This document shows, one piece after another, positions 50,780-62,308 of a DNA stretch of 64,000 nucleotides. The notes under the pieces were generated by a model. The model worked only from the letters and a program-made list of their open reading frames with translations, was not told the DNA's origin and did no database searches. Location: contig CACVKW010000879.1 in the NCBI GenBank assembly GCA_902749685.1, positions 1 through 64,000 on the forward strand, read 5' to 3'. The DNA comes from Olavius sp. associated proteobacterium Delta 1 (GTDB lineage: Bacteria; Desulfobacterota; Desulfobacteria; Desulfobacterales; JAFDCJ01). The stretch's first letter is position 1. Each line of letters begins with the position of its first letter. The position numbers and the translations under genes were made by a program.

Positions 50780-50950
50780 GCTGCATTTCGGGTTAGGGGT
50801 TACGGGTTACAAGTTGCGTGTTGCAAGTCATACGGTTAAAAGTTTGCGTTCCGGCTTCCCAGTTCCGTTTTCCAACTTCATTTATATGCCCTCTGTTCGT
50901 TTCTTGCGACTTCCGCAGTCCGATTTCCAACTTCCACTCTCTGTCACCTG
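50780..50950. repeat. low-complexity repeat between mshK and mshJ
   Basis: The region starts with ggttaggggttacgggttacaag words, then ttccggcttcccagttccg and cgacttccgcagtccgatttcc words. It reaches the last codons of mshJ (LPEDR and stop), which read as gacaggtgacagag on the minus strand, the same vocabulary as 4.4 kb. Confidence 0.65.
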
Positions 50951-51492
50951 TCTTCTGGTAGCTTCTGCGCCATCCAGATTCTCAATTTGTAATCCCGACT
51001 TGCCTCAATAGCCCCTATTTTTATCTCCTCGATTTGCTCCAGCGAAGGAATTGTTGCCAGATCCATCAGAAAATCACGAAATTTCATAAAATCACCGGTA
51101 GCCTCGACTCGCATCAGCATATACCCGGTGTTATTCATAATCTCATTGGCATCAGTTCTGATATTCTGAATTTTAAGATCGTGGCGCCCCGCCATATCCT
51201 GGATGAGTTCGGAAACTTTGCTTATATCACCGGGATCCAGTTTAACTATTTTTGTGGCCGGCAGGTCAGTCGGCTTTTCTTGCTGTGCTCGTTCCAGCAG
51301 GCTGTCAAATACAGGTCGCAGTATCCTCTGCTGCTCGATGCGATCATTAAGTTTCTCAATTTCCTGATCCAATTCAGCAGAGAGATTTTGATTCGAAACT
51401 ATTATTAAAAAAATAAAAACAATTACCCCGGCACCACATACTAAAGAATAGATTAGGCTCTGGGTCGGCAGCAGTGATAGAATTTTTTTCAT
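50944..51492 (-). CDS. mshJ: PilO/MshJ-like inner-membrane protein
   Basis: The 182-residue protein has one N-terminal membrane helix (~15-35), a coiled coil (~38-75, SAELDQEIEKLNDRIEQQRI) and a C-terminal ferredoxin-like domain (TGYMLMRVEATGDFMKFRDF, then LRIWMAQKL). This matches PilO/GspM/MshJ, which dimerise with PilN-type proteins in the alignment complex. It starts 6 bases after the PilM-PilN fusion stop. Its C-terminal codons run into intergenic repeat DNA. Confidence 0.88.
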   Translation of the reverse strand: MKKILSLLPTQSLIYSLVCGAGVIVFIFLIIVSNQNLSAELDQEIEKLNDRIEQQRILRPVFDSLLERAQQEKPTDLPATKIVKLDPGDISKVSELIQDMAGRHDLKIQNIRTDANEIMNNTGYMLMRVEATGDFMKFRDFLMDLATIPSLEQIEEIKIGAIEASRDYKLRIWMAQKLPEDR

Positions 51493-51498
51493 ATTTTC

Positions 51499-53379
51499 TT
51501 ATACAAGCTTCAATCGAGCCGTGAACTTCAAGACCTCGACCCCTTCGTAGCGCTCGAAGGACTTTTTACTGATCGTGGGTTGATCGAACAGGGGCGAATT
51601 TTGAAGCTCCATCAAAAATCCGGCCAGCGTGGACTCCAGAGTCATGCGATCTCCCCGGACAACACCACTTAAAATCAGATTCCGGCCTTTTTCTGATTTT
51701 TCATTGGCCGGATCATCACCCAGCTGGGCAGTCAGGCTTAGCAAACGCACGTTCGCCGGTGTCAAATCCGTAATTTCACCGACAACGGCCACACCGAAAT
51801 ATCTTTGGCCGATTAGTTGGATTTCCCGGTTTTTGGATTGGATATCATCAACCAGTTTTAATACCAGACTTTGGTCAACCCGCACGGAAATGTTTTCAAG
51901 CTGTTGCTGGGATTGTCGTTTTTGATTTTCCTTTTCATCAAGGGTACTTTTTTGCAATAAGGAAACACCCACGCAAAGAATCATTACAAGCAAAAATCCG
52001 ACCATAACGCCGCGATTAATCCGCTGATTTCTGGCTGCTTTTTGCTTGTCCTTATAGGTATATAAGAAATTTGGCGTCAGCATATTGCTGGAAAGCGCTA
52101 TACCCATCGCCGGTACAAACGAGTTCTGTTCCGAAAGGTGTTCAGGGCTTGGTGTCAGTGATACAAAAGTTGAGCTGTCTACAAATGGGTTTAAAGTCTC
52201 GGTTGGAATGCCAAGTTCCTCGCCAATATAGTCTCTGATTCGTTCGTGCGGATTTACACCACTGGAAATGTATATCTTTCCCACCCGGGCATTTTCATAG
52301 TTCAAAGAGAAATGCCGCAACGTTCTTTCCACCTGTCGTACCAGTCGTTTCAGAGCAGGCAAGATCATTTTAAAAATCGTATCTTCTTTAAGGAACTGCT
52401 GCCTTTCGTCTGAGGCTGGTGGAATGATATCATGCGTGACTCCGAAAAATAGCTGATAGGCCTGGTCGAGCTCATACTTAAGCCTCTTTTTTATGGCTCT
52501 GATCCTGGCGGTATCCTTGGTAGGAGATTTTGCGATGGAACGCTCAAATAAATTGCCTTCAATTTCGGTGCGCAACGCCTCGATCATGGTTTTGACACCG
52601 GCTTTGATTCCGCGGGAAAGCATAAGATTTCCCTCAGAGAAAATATCGATGCGTGACCAGTCACGACCAATGTATAAACTGGCAACATGGATTTCCCGGG
52701 CATCGATTCGCCCTGTGCGCAAAAGTGATTGAAAGGCGAAGGGAACAATAGAAATGCCGGCTAACGGGAACCCGGCTTTATTGAAAAGATCCTTAAGTTC
52801 TTTTATTTCCGTTTGAAGGGCGGTGTATGCCATGACGTCAATTTTGGTTGTGTCGCCATCATCAACTTCACCCAACAGTTCAAAATCAAACAGTTTTTCT
52901 TTATCGTCGAAAGCGGATAGTTTTTTATACGACCAGTATACTGAATTGGGAATTTGCTTTTGATTTACTTTTGGAATTCGGAGTTGGCGGGTTTCAACTC
53001 TGGCAGAAGGTATGGTGCACCAGATATCCTGGTTTCTGGAGCTACCGCAAAAGTTTGCCAGAACCGGTCTCAAAAACTGATAAAACTCGGGACTTTCTCG
53101 GGTGATATCAGACTCGAACGGGACCCTGGCATACTGAAGCATTTCAAATTTTTGATCCGAGATGCGGTGAATTTTAATCAGTTTTAGATCATCATGCCCC
53201 AGATCCACTCCCACCGATATCGACTTTTTAAAAGATACCGGATTTCTGAAAATACCCCTCAATCGAGTACCGATTGATTTTTGAGAGCTTTGGTCGGAGG
53301 CTGTCTGTTCCTCTTTTCCGTCGTCTCGAATCAGATCAAGTAACCGTTCGGTTGATGAGATCTCATCAGGTTTTGTCAA
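51499..53379 (-). CDS. mshI: PilM-PilN fusion (MshI/GspL-like)
   Basis: The 626-residue protein has a cytoplasmic N-terminal extension (1-52) and an actin-like PilM domain (~53-430; VGVDLGHDDLKLIKI, SVYWSYKKLS, HVASLYIGRDWSRIDIFSEG, KIYISSGVNPHE). One membrane helix (~455-475, GVMVGFLLVMILCVGVSLLQ) is followed by a coiled coil and a PilN-like periplasmic domain (NVRLLSLTAQLGDD, then LAGFLMELQNSPLF). In type IV pili these are separate proteins; the fusion parallels GspL and MshI. It is the first gene of the pilus operon and has a sigma-70-type promoter about 110 bases upstream. Confidence 0.9.
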   Translation of the reverse strand: MTKPDEISSTERLLDLIRDDGKEEQTASDQSSQKSIGTRLRGIFRNPVSFKKSISVGVDLGHDDLKLIKIHRISDQKFEMLQYARVPFESDITRESPEFYQFLRPVLANFCGSSRNQDIWCTIPSARVETRQLRIPKVNQKQIPNSVYWSYKKLSAFDDKEKLFDFELLGEVDDGDTTKIDVMAYTALQTEIKELKDLFNKAGFPLAGISIVPFAFQSLLRTGRIDAREIHVASLYIGRDWSRIDIFSEGNLMLSRGIKAGVKTMIEALRTEIEGNLFERSIAKSPTKDTARIRAIKKRLKYELDQAYQLFFGVTHDIIPPASDERQQFLKEDTIFKMILPALKRLVRQVERTLRHFSLNYENARVGKIYISSGVNPHERIRDYIGEELGIPTETLNPFVDSSTFVSLTPSPEHLSEQNSFVPAMGIALSSNMLTPNFLYTYKDKQKAARNQRINRGVMVGFLLVMILCVGVSLLQKSTLDEKENQKRQSQQQLENISVRVDQSLVLKLVDDIQSKNREIQLIGQRYFGVAVVGEITDLTPANVRLLSLTAQLGDDPANEKSEKGRNLILSGVVRGDRMTLESTLAGFLMELQNSPLFDQPTISKKSFERYEGVEVLKFTARLKLV

Positions 53380-53490
53380 CTTTAATCTCCGTCTATCTCA
53401 AACTTTACAAAAAATGGGATTTAGCCGGCCTGGCCGAAATAACGCTAACCGCTATCCATCAAAAGTCGAAGATACTAAATAGCAACCTTA

Positions 53491-53519
53491 ATTATTTAAT
53501 AAACTGCTTGAAATGTCAA
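53491..53519 (-). promoter_or_regulatory. sigma-70-type promoter of the Msh pilus operon
   Basis: Read leftward: TTGACA (53514-53519), a 17-base spacer and AATAAT (53491-53496). Transcription would start near 53484, about 105 bases before mshI. The surrounding gap 53380-53956 is AT-rich with no recognised gene. Confidence 0.65.
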
Positions 53520-53739
53520 TAAATAACGCTATTTTCATTAAATCATTTCGGATTAAACAGACAGTCGTATTTAAGAAAAAAAGGTTGTTTTTTATTATAA
53601 GTGAATAACTAAATTATTCAAATTTTTGTGATTTATCCACAGAATAAAAAATCATCGTATCTATTATATTGGTCCAAATTACAAAAATCTTAAGCGCAAA
53701 TTCAAATAAGTCAAATGCAGCAATAAAGAAAAAAAATCA

Positions 53740-53862
53740 AAAAAAATGCGCAGCATTCAGCAATGAATCCGTCGGGGCTTCGATTTAATAGCCATCTTCA
53801 TTAATCACTGAAGCGTTTACATACCTGGATATGCTAATTTTCGGAACGGATTAATTATGCCA
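53740..53862. repeat. intergenic repeat with CGGATTAATTA motif, copy 3
   Basis: It starts with aaaaaatgcgcagcat and ends with gctaattttcggaacggattaa at 53833-53858. The two ends and the ~115-base spacing resemble the copy at 15508-15628. Confidence 0.5.
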
Positions 53863-53956
53863 TTTCAGTTGACAACTCATACCGCATTTGCTATCAATAA
53901 TGAGTATAACATAATGATTTTTTTGATAATACAGAGTAAATTCAGTTTTGATAGAA

Positions 53957-54649
53957 ATGGTTAAGAAAAAATCGGAGTCGCAGGCGTCATCGGCACCCCA
54001 GGTATTTATATACGGTCCTTTGAAGCTGCAAAATGAGCTTATTGGATGGTTTCTACAAAGCACGTCCGGGTTGTCCTGTGTCGACCTTTCCAATTCTGAA
54101 CTGGGAAAGTTGTTAAATAGGCGGCAGGGACCGGAATGCCTCATTTTGTTAGATTGTCAGGGTAGCAGTCCAGCCGCGCTGTGGTCCAAAATTCGAGATA
54201 TATCCGAAGCCGAGACCAACCGTTTCATGGCTGCTTTATTCAACGTCGCGACCGGCCATCAAATTCAAAATAACCTCGTCAATTACGGTGTTCGGGGTGT
54301 TTTTTTCGATGACGATCCCTTGATCAATCTCAGTAAAGGCGTGAGTGCAATATTAAGAGGAGAGCTGTGGTTTTCACGCGAACTTCTGGTCAAATGCCTG
54401 TTTGAATCCCGCGATAACGATGATGAAGCCGAATTGGAAAAAGATGCGGCTGACGGTGGCGGAACCTTTTTAACCCTGAGAGAAAAAGAAATTCTAATAA
54501 TGATCGGCTCGGGTGTATCAAACCGGAAAATAGCCGCATTTCTGGGAATTAGCACCAATACCGTCAAAACCCATGTTTATAACATTTATAATAAAATCAA
54601 TGTCCCTAACCGCCTCCAGGCAGCATTGTGGGCAACAAAATACCTTTAG
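53957..54649 (+). CDS. CsgD-like LuxR-family regulator
   Basis: From ATG 53957 (MVKKKSESQ) the protein has 230 residues; the frame can also start at TTG 53948. The N-terminal half is a receiver-like fold (VFIYGPLKLQNELIGWFL, then ECLILLDCQG) and ends in GVFFDDDPLINLSKGVSAIL, close to the region after the pseudo-receiver in CsgD. The C-terminal LuxR HTH is standard (LTLREKEILIMIGSGVSNRK, then TVKTHVYNIYNKINVPNR). CsgD-family proteins switch on biofilm matrix genes in response to c-di-GMP-linked signals. The gene is divergent from the pilus operon and may control it. Confidence 0.85.
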   Translation: MVKKKSESQASSAPQVFIYGPLKLQNELIGWFLQSTSGLSCVDLSNSELGKLLNRRQGPECLILLDCQGSSPAALWSKIRDISEAETNRFMAALFNVATGHQIQNNLVNYGVRGVFFDDDPLINLSKGVSAILRGELWFSRELLVKCLFESRDNDDEAELEKDAADGGGTFLTLREKEILIMIGSGVSNRKIAAFLGISTNTVKTHVYNIYNKINVPNRLQAALWATKYL

Positions 54650-54957
54650 TGTCTACCTATACTTTTTGGAAATTTTACGGCCAAATTTATTTTAACAAAA
54701 AATGGAGCTTCTCAGACAAGTTTCTAAAATTATTATGAAAAATACTATCTATGACCGAATGATTTCTGCAATTAAATCAGAAAAAGGGAATTGTAACTTG
54801 ATAAGCCTTGCTGAAACCGTGTTCTTTACTATTGTCAAAATTGATAATAACCGTTAAGATTGTTTTCAGTCGATATATTCACGATTCTACCCGGGTGTCA
54901 GGATTAAAAAACAAATCATTGTTTTTTTTTTGCTAAAAAAGTCAAAGTACGCGAAAC
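54650..54957. other. intergenic, AT-rich, nothing recognised
   Basis: These 308 bases between the CsgD-like and PilZ genes have no open frame of note, clear promoter or hairpin. It may hold the PilZ gene's promoter. Confidence 0.5.
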
Positions 54958-55287
54958 ATGGCCGACAATAGAAGCGTAGAAAGATTTGACCTTGGTCTCG
55001 AAGCCTTTGTATCTGTATCTAATGATTCGGATAAATCTGACTCCCTGGCTATGCAAACTCGAGATATTTCTTCCAACGGGGTCTATCTGTTGACCGAAAC
55101 CCCGCTGCCCGTAGGTACTAAGGTTAAAGTTGACATGATCCTGTCGCTGGATGAACTCAAAAAGCTTGGCGGCAAAGCACTAATTAAAACCTCCGGCGAA
55201 GTATTGCGAACGGAATCGGACGGTATGGCAATCTGTTTCGATCGAAACTCAAGAATTGTGCCATTATCGTCCAAACAAGTAACTTAG
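54958..55287 (+). CDS. PilZ-domain c-di-GMP receptor-like protein
   Basis: The 109-residue protein is a single PilZ domain. The c-di-GMP contacts are present: RSVER (R5 and R9, RxxxR) and D36-x-S38-x-x-G41 in DISSNGVYLL. The remaining barrel strands are visible (PLPVGTKVKVDMILSL, SGEVLRTESDGMAICF). It should bind c-di-GMP and pass the signal to a partner. It lies 52 bases upstream of the broken sigma-54 activator on the same strand. Confidence 0.9.
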   Translation: MADNRSVERFDLGLEAFVSVSNDSDKSDSLAMQTRDISSNGVYLLTETPLPVGTKVKVDMILSLDELKKLGGKALIKTSGEVLRTESDGMAICFDRNSRIVPLSSKQVT

Positions 55288-55339
55288 ACAAAATATTTCA
55301 ATAACTTAAATATCTTTCCAACAAATTTGCAAAGTTCAC

Positions 55340-56390
55340 ATGGACGCTACAATCATTGGTGTCAGCAAAAATATCCAAAGAATCAGAGAGCTGATCAATC
55401 AGGTTGCCGATACCGGATTGAATACCGTGGTCTATGGCGAAACCGGCGTCGGCAAAGAGCTGGTGGTCCAGAATCTCTATCAGAAATCAAACAGGACTGG
55501 AAAACCTTTCGTCAAGGTCAATTGTGCCGCCCTGCCGGACACTTTGCTGGAAAGTGAGATGTTCGGCTACGAACAAGGCGCTTTTACCGGAGCCGAACGA
55601 CGCAAGCGAGGTAAATTCGAGCAGGCGAACGGGGGCCTTTTGTTTCTGGATGAGATCGGGGATATGTCCTTGCCGCTGCAATCAAAACTTTTGCACGTGC
55701 TGCAGGGTGGTGATTTCAGTCCCCTGGGGTCTGAAAAATCAGTCAAGATGGGTGCCTGCCTGGGTTGTTGCCGCAACCAATCACGAGCTAGAAACGGATA
55801 TGGTATCCGGTGAGTTCAGGGAAGACCTGTACTACCGGTTGAATACGATTAAAATACATATTGAACCGCTTCGCAGCCGACCCGACGATATCCCGTACCT
55901 CATCGATCACTACGTTAAAATCTATGCGGCACAATTCAAAGGCAAACAGCTCTTAACTCCAAATCAGAAGGTAATTGATAAGCTTAGCGCTTACCACTGG
56001 CCCGGCAATGTCCGCGAGCTGCAAAACGTACTGAAACGGCTGATGATACTGGGCAATGGTGAAGACAGCCTGGATGATATGCTCATGGGCCCACCAGCCC
56101 GAACCCGTGCCGGCGGCTTGCCGGCATCGGCCGGGCAGCCCCCATCCACCATGGGTTTTATAGGCTTCGACATTAATAAACCACCGGATCTTTCGTCCTT
56201 GTCCTTAAAAAAAATAAAGAAAAAAGCGATGGATCACGTGGAAAGGGAAGTTATTGCCTATGTCCTCGAAAAAACAGGCTGGAACCGCAGCAAAGCCACT
56301 AAAGTATTGAACATCAGCTATAAAACCCTGCTTTACAAAATAAGAGATTTGGGTATAGAGCCACCGGATGCCCCTGGGGATAAAAGCTAA
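55340..56390 (+). pseudogene. sigma-54 activator (PspF-like layout) interrupted by a frameshift
   Basis: The gene starts at ATG 55340 (MDATIIGVSKNIQRIRELI). It encodes an AAA+ domain with Walker A YGETGVGKE, contact loop GAFTGA and GGLLFLDEIGDM in one frame up to KSVKMGA near 55753. The rest (WVVAATNHELETD, REDLYYRLNTIKIHIEPL, WPGNVRELQNVL and a C-terminal Fis HTH, WNRSKATKVLNISYKTL) is in the next frame. The junction is a tandem GCCTGCCT at 55754-55761. Removing one 4-base unit restores GAWVVAATNHELE, the expected sensor region. No N-terminal sensor domain is present. The two halves are otherwise intact, so the break is recent, a sequencing error, or a phase-type switch. Confidence 0.8.
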
Positions 56391-56705
56391 AATTTATGTG
56401 AAATAATTGTCACAGTAGGATTGGTATTTTTTTCCCCAATTCTATGTAATTTTTTTCACATTTTGACATATCGTGCCATTTTACCGACCGACTAAACTGC
56501 TCAATCGACCCATGCTGAACTCAATTTAACTACCTGTATTATTTCAATTTCACATTAGAATACGCCGAAGCGCCTGCTCATATGATTGCAAATAAATCGC
56601 ACAGCCACTGTGGCATGAAAAATGCTTGAACAATCAGTTTACACAGGGTTTGGTAGGAGGTGGCCGGATCCGCTTTTTATTTGATCATCCAATTCGGTCT
56701 AAACT
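56391..56705. other. intergenic region containing a -24/-12 promoter
   Basis: Apart from the sigma-54 element at 56611-56627 I see no gene or terminator in these 315 bases. GGAGG at about 56658 has no open frame right after it. Confidence 0.5.
56611..56627 (+). promoter_or_regulatory. sigma-54 (-24/-12) promoter
   Basis: TGGCAT, then GAAAA, then ATGCTT, with GG (56612-56613) and GC (56624-56625) 10 bases apart. Transcription would begin near 56637 toward the small basic protein at 56706. The broken sigma-54 activator lies directly upstream. Confidence 0.6.
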
Positions 56706-56897
56706 ATGGAAAAAAAATATGATAATGATATTTTGGAACGGCTGATTTCTTTGGACAACGGAGGCCGACGGTCTGGCGGGGATCGCCGAAACTACTCCTA
56801 TACGCTCCACATCCCGGAAAGAAGAAGCGGTCAAGACAGGCGTAGCGGAAAAGATCGCCGAAAAATCTCCCGAGCAAGGGCCCAGCCGCGAAACTGA
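56706..56897 (+). CDS. small basic protein with RRSGxDRR repeats
   Basis: The 63-residue protein has a short helical start (MEKKYDNDILERLISL) and then three RRSG[GQK]DRR units (from residue ~21: RRSGGDRRNY, RRSGQDRRSGKDRRK). Such arginine/aspartate units occur as N-terminal parts of PilZ-linked and other small proteins in Desulfobacterota; the role is unknown. No strong ribosome-binding site is seen. The sigma-54-type promoter upstream favours a real gene. Confidence 0.6.
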   Translation: MEKKYDNDILERLISLDNGGRRSGGDRRNYSYTLHIPERRSGQDRRSGKDRRKISRARAQPRN

Positions 56898-57169
56898 TTA
56901 TCAGAAGTCCCACCAACTAGCCTATGAATCTCGTAAAACTCCCCTTGAGTTTCCGGCAATCCTAATTCCGCCACCCCCGGTATTCCATCATACCGGTATC
57001 CCAAGACATTCGGTTTCGAAATTGCCGCGTATGGCGCGACTGATCTTGTCGAGAGGACAACGTTTTTGGAATTAAAAATCCAACGGTTATTGAAATTTTC
57101 CTTGCCGTTGAGCATTGGGTGACATATGGAAAAGTAAGCAGCTAATTAGATCCGCCTGGGAGGCCTTGA

Positions 57170-59932
<2,763 letters not shown>

Positions 59933-60124
59933 TGACATTCGCGGCCGGCAATTGAGTTTGATCGTTTTCTTCCCTCCGTGCCATAAATCTTAGAGGCTTG
60001 TGGCGGAAAACAGTCAAAATAAGTCCTGTAAATCCTTTCCAATAAAAGCTATAATCAGCCGGATCAAAATCTTTATAAAAATTCAATAGCCATTTCTGGA
60101 TAGTCCGGGTTAGGAGCATAATAA

Positions 60125-62011
60125 ATGAAAAAAAAGATCCTAGTCGTGGATGACGATCGCGTCATGTTAAAATTTGTGACCAAATTACTGGTACGCGAGG
60201 GGTATGAGGTCCAAACGGCAGAGGATGGTTTCGCGGCGTTGAACCTGCTTGCCACGTTTACGCCCGACATCATGTTTTTTGATCTCATTATGCCCAAGAT
60301 AGACGGCGGCAAACTGATTAAGATTGTCCGCAGTATGCCGCAGATGAACAATTGTTATCTGGTCATCATCTCAGCCGCTGTTGCCGAAATCGATTTCGAT
60401 TTTGAAGATACCGGGGCTGATTCTTATATCGCCAAGGGCCCTTTCAGTTCAATGGCAGAGAACATCCAAGCCGCTATCGAATTATCGGATACGCCCCTTG
60501 CCCAGCAAGAGGAAAAACCGATACGCGGGTTAGACAGCGTTTATGCCCGCCAACTAACGAAAGAGCTTCTCTCCCGCAATCGCCATCTTGAAACCATTTT
60601 AGAGAGTATGGCCGAGGGCATTTTGGAAGTCTATTCAAACAAAGTTGTTTATGCCAATGGTGTCGCCGTTTCTTTGCTGGGGTTATCCCTCGAAAAAATT
60701 CTGGCTTCCTATCCACCCGATTTGTTTGACCATAAAATTGGACAACAGTTGGACAATATACTGCAGGCCAACGCCGCAGAGCCGGCCGGGATTGGCGAAA
60801 AGGCACCGGTGGAGTTAAAAGGCAGGCAAATTACCATTAAAACCCTGCCGGTAAAAGGCGAGACGTACACGGTCATCATCATGATCACGGACGTAACCGA
60901 GCGCAAGCGGTTGGAGATGCAGCTGCAGCATGTCCAAAAAATGGAGGCGATCGGAACGATTGCTGCTGGTGTGGCCCATAATTTCAGAAACACACTGACT
61001 GAGATCCTGGTCAACAGTCAGCTTATTCAAATGAACTATAAAGATGAATCCGGCCTGCACGATGTGGCCGGGCGAATCAACAGTTCCGTGAGAAGAGGTG
61101 CCAGCCTGGTTGATGGATTGCTTCAGTTTTCCCGCAAACAAATAAAAGAGGAATTTGAACTAATCGATTTGGTTAATGTTATTGACGAGATTTGTCAGCT
61201 CATCCAAAAATCGTTTGACCAAAAAATAGAGATTCAATCCGATCTCCCGGAGCACCTGCCGATCATGGGAGATCCCACCAGCCTTAGCCAGGCTCTGATG
61301 AATCATTGCACAAATGCCCGGGATGCGATGCCGGATGGCGGCAAGCTGATCATAAAAGGAAAGCTGGAAGGTAGCCGAATTGTTGTGACGGTCTCCGATA
61401 CCGGCCAGGGTCTGGATCGGGAGGCGGTCGAAAAATGTTTTGATCCTTTTTTTACCACCAAACCGATCGGTAAAGGAACCGGCCTGGGCCTTTCCACCAC
61501 CTATGGAATTATCAAAAGTCATGAGGGACTGATCAGTGTCGATTCCCGGCCAAACCGGGGGGCAACATTTAAAATTCATTTTCCTGCCGCAGCGCCCAAG
61601 GGACAAAGTAAGGATGATGACACCCCCATCATCGTCCGCGGAAAAGGACAATGTGTGTTGGTAATCGACGATGAACCTGAGATTCTTAATGCAATGGAAG
61701 GACTGCTGAACTATCTGGATTACCGGCCGGAATTTGCATCAAGCGGCAAAGAGGGTCTGGAAAAATATATACAGAGCAACCCCGACGCTGTGCTGATGGA
61801 TATTAATATGCCGGAAATGGATGGTGTCGCCTGTATCGAGGAAATACTTAACCATGACCCCGCTGCCAATATCTCGATCATCTCCGGCTATGAGGAGGAA
61901 GGAATCAACGGTCTGAGTAAAAAAGTCAGAAAATCCATTAAAAATTATCGAGCCAAGCCGTTGGGATTAGGCGATTTAAGTGAATTATTGGCCGGGATGC
62001 TGAAAGAATGA
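60125..62011 (+). CDS. REC-PAS-histidine kinase-REC hybrid kinase
   Basis: The 628-residue cytoplasmic protein begins with a receiver (ILVVDDDRVML, D53). A PAS-like domain follows (~150-260, ETILESMAEGILEV), then a phosphoacceptor helix with the unusual H box VAHNFRNTL (H285; usual HDFNN), HATPase (DTGQGLDREAVEKCFDPFFT, GTGLGLSTT) and a C-terminal receiver (VLVIDDEPEIL, D559). It probably receives a phosphoryl group or signal from another kinase through the N-terminal receiver and relays it. It follows the 920-residue kinase by 192 bases on the same strand, and the two may act in one relay. Confidence 0.9.
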   Translation: MKKKILVVDDDRVMLKFVTKLLVREGYEVQTAEDGFAALNLLATFTPDIMFFDLIMPKIDGGKLIKIVRSMPQMNNCYLVIISAAVAEIDFDFEDTGADSYIAKGPFSSMAENIQAAIELSDTPLAQQEEKPIRGLDSVYARQLTKELLSRNRHLETILESMAEGILEVYSNKVVYANGVAVSLLGLSLEKILASYPPDLFDHKIGQQLDNILQANAAEPAGIGEKAPVELKGRQITIKTLPVKGETYTVIIMITDVTERKRLEMQLQHVQKMEAIGTIAAGVAHNFRNTLTEILVNSQLIQMNYKDESGLHDVAGRINSSVRRGASLVDGLLQFSRKQIKEEFELIDLVNVIDEICQLIQKSFDQKIEIQSDLPEHLPIMGDPTSLSQALMNHCTNARDAMPDGGKLIIKGKLEGSRIVVTVSDTGQGLDREAVEKCFDPFFTTKPIGKGTGLGLSTTYGIIKSHEGLISVDSRPNRGATFKIHFPAAAPKGQSKDDDTPIIVRGKGQCVLVIDDEPEILNAMEGLLNYLDYRPEFASSGKEGLEKYIQSNPDAVLMDINMPEMDGVACIEEILNHDPAANISIISGYEEEGINGLSKKVRKSIKNYRAKPLGLGDLSELLAGMLKE

Positions 62012-62308
62012 GCCGGAAAGACTAATGAAATAGTGAGAATCAGGTTTTTTTCAGATAACAGCTGGCAATTTTACTTCAATTGGAATAATGGAATATTGGA
62101 ATAATGGAATATTGGAATGATGGATATTGAGAAATTGGAACAACAGCGCAAGTTAAACAGGCAATAAAAATATAATTAGATATTATCCTTTAAAAAACCA
62201 GTATTCCAGTCTTCCACAATTCCAATATTCCATCATACGTTCGAGTATAGAACCTCGTTCATAATAAAATAATTACATCGATCAACAGGTAAGACAAAGA
62301 GTGACAAT
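62012..62308. other. intergenic region filled by a repeat pair
   Basis: This 297-base gap contains the inverted repeat pair listed at 62082-62236 and no gene that I recognise. Confidence 0.6.
62082..62236. repeat. tandem ggaatatt-word repeat with inverted counterpart
   Basis: The 16-base unit GGAATAATGGAATATT occurs exactly twice (62082-62097, 62098-62113) with a third degenerate copy to about 62130. Its inverted counterpart (ccagtattccagtcttcc and attccaatattccatca) lies at 62198-62236. Confidence 0.8.

Noticed and set aside
62082..62236. Possible CRISPR array (16-base tandem units)
   Set aside because: Units are directly adjacent with no spacers, fewer than three are exact, and no cas genes are present.
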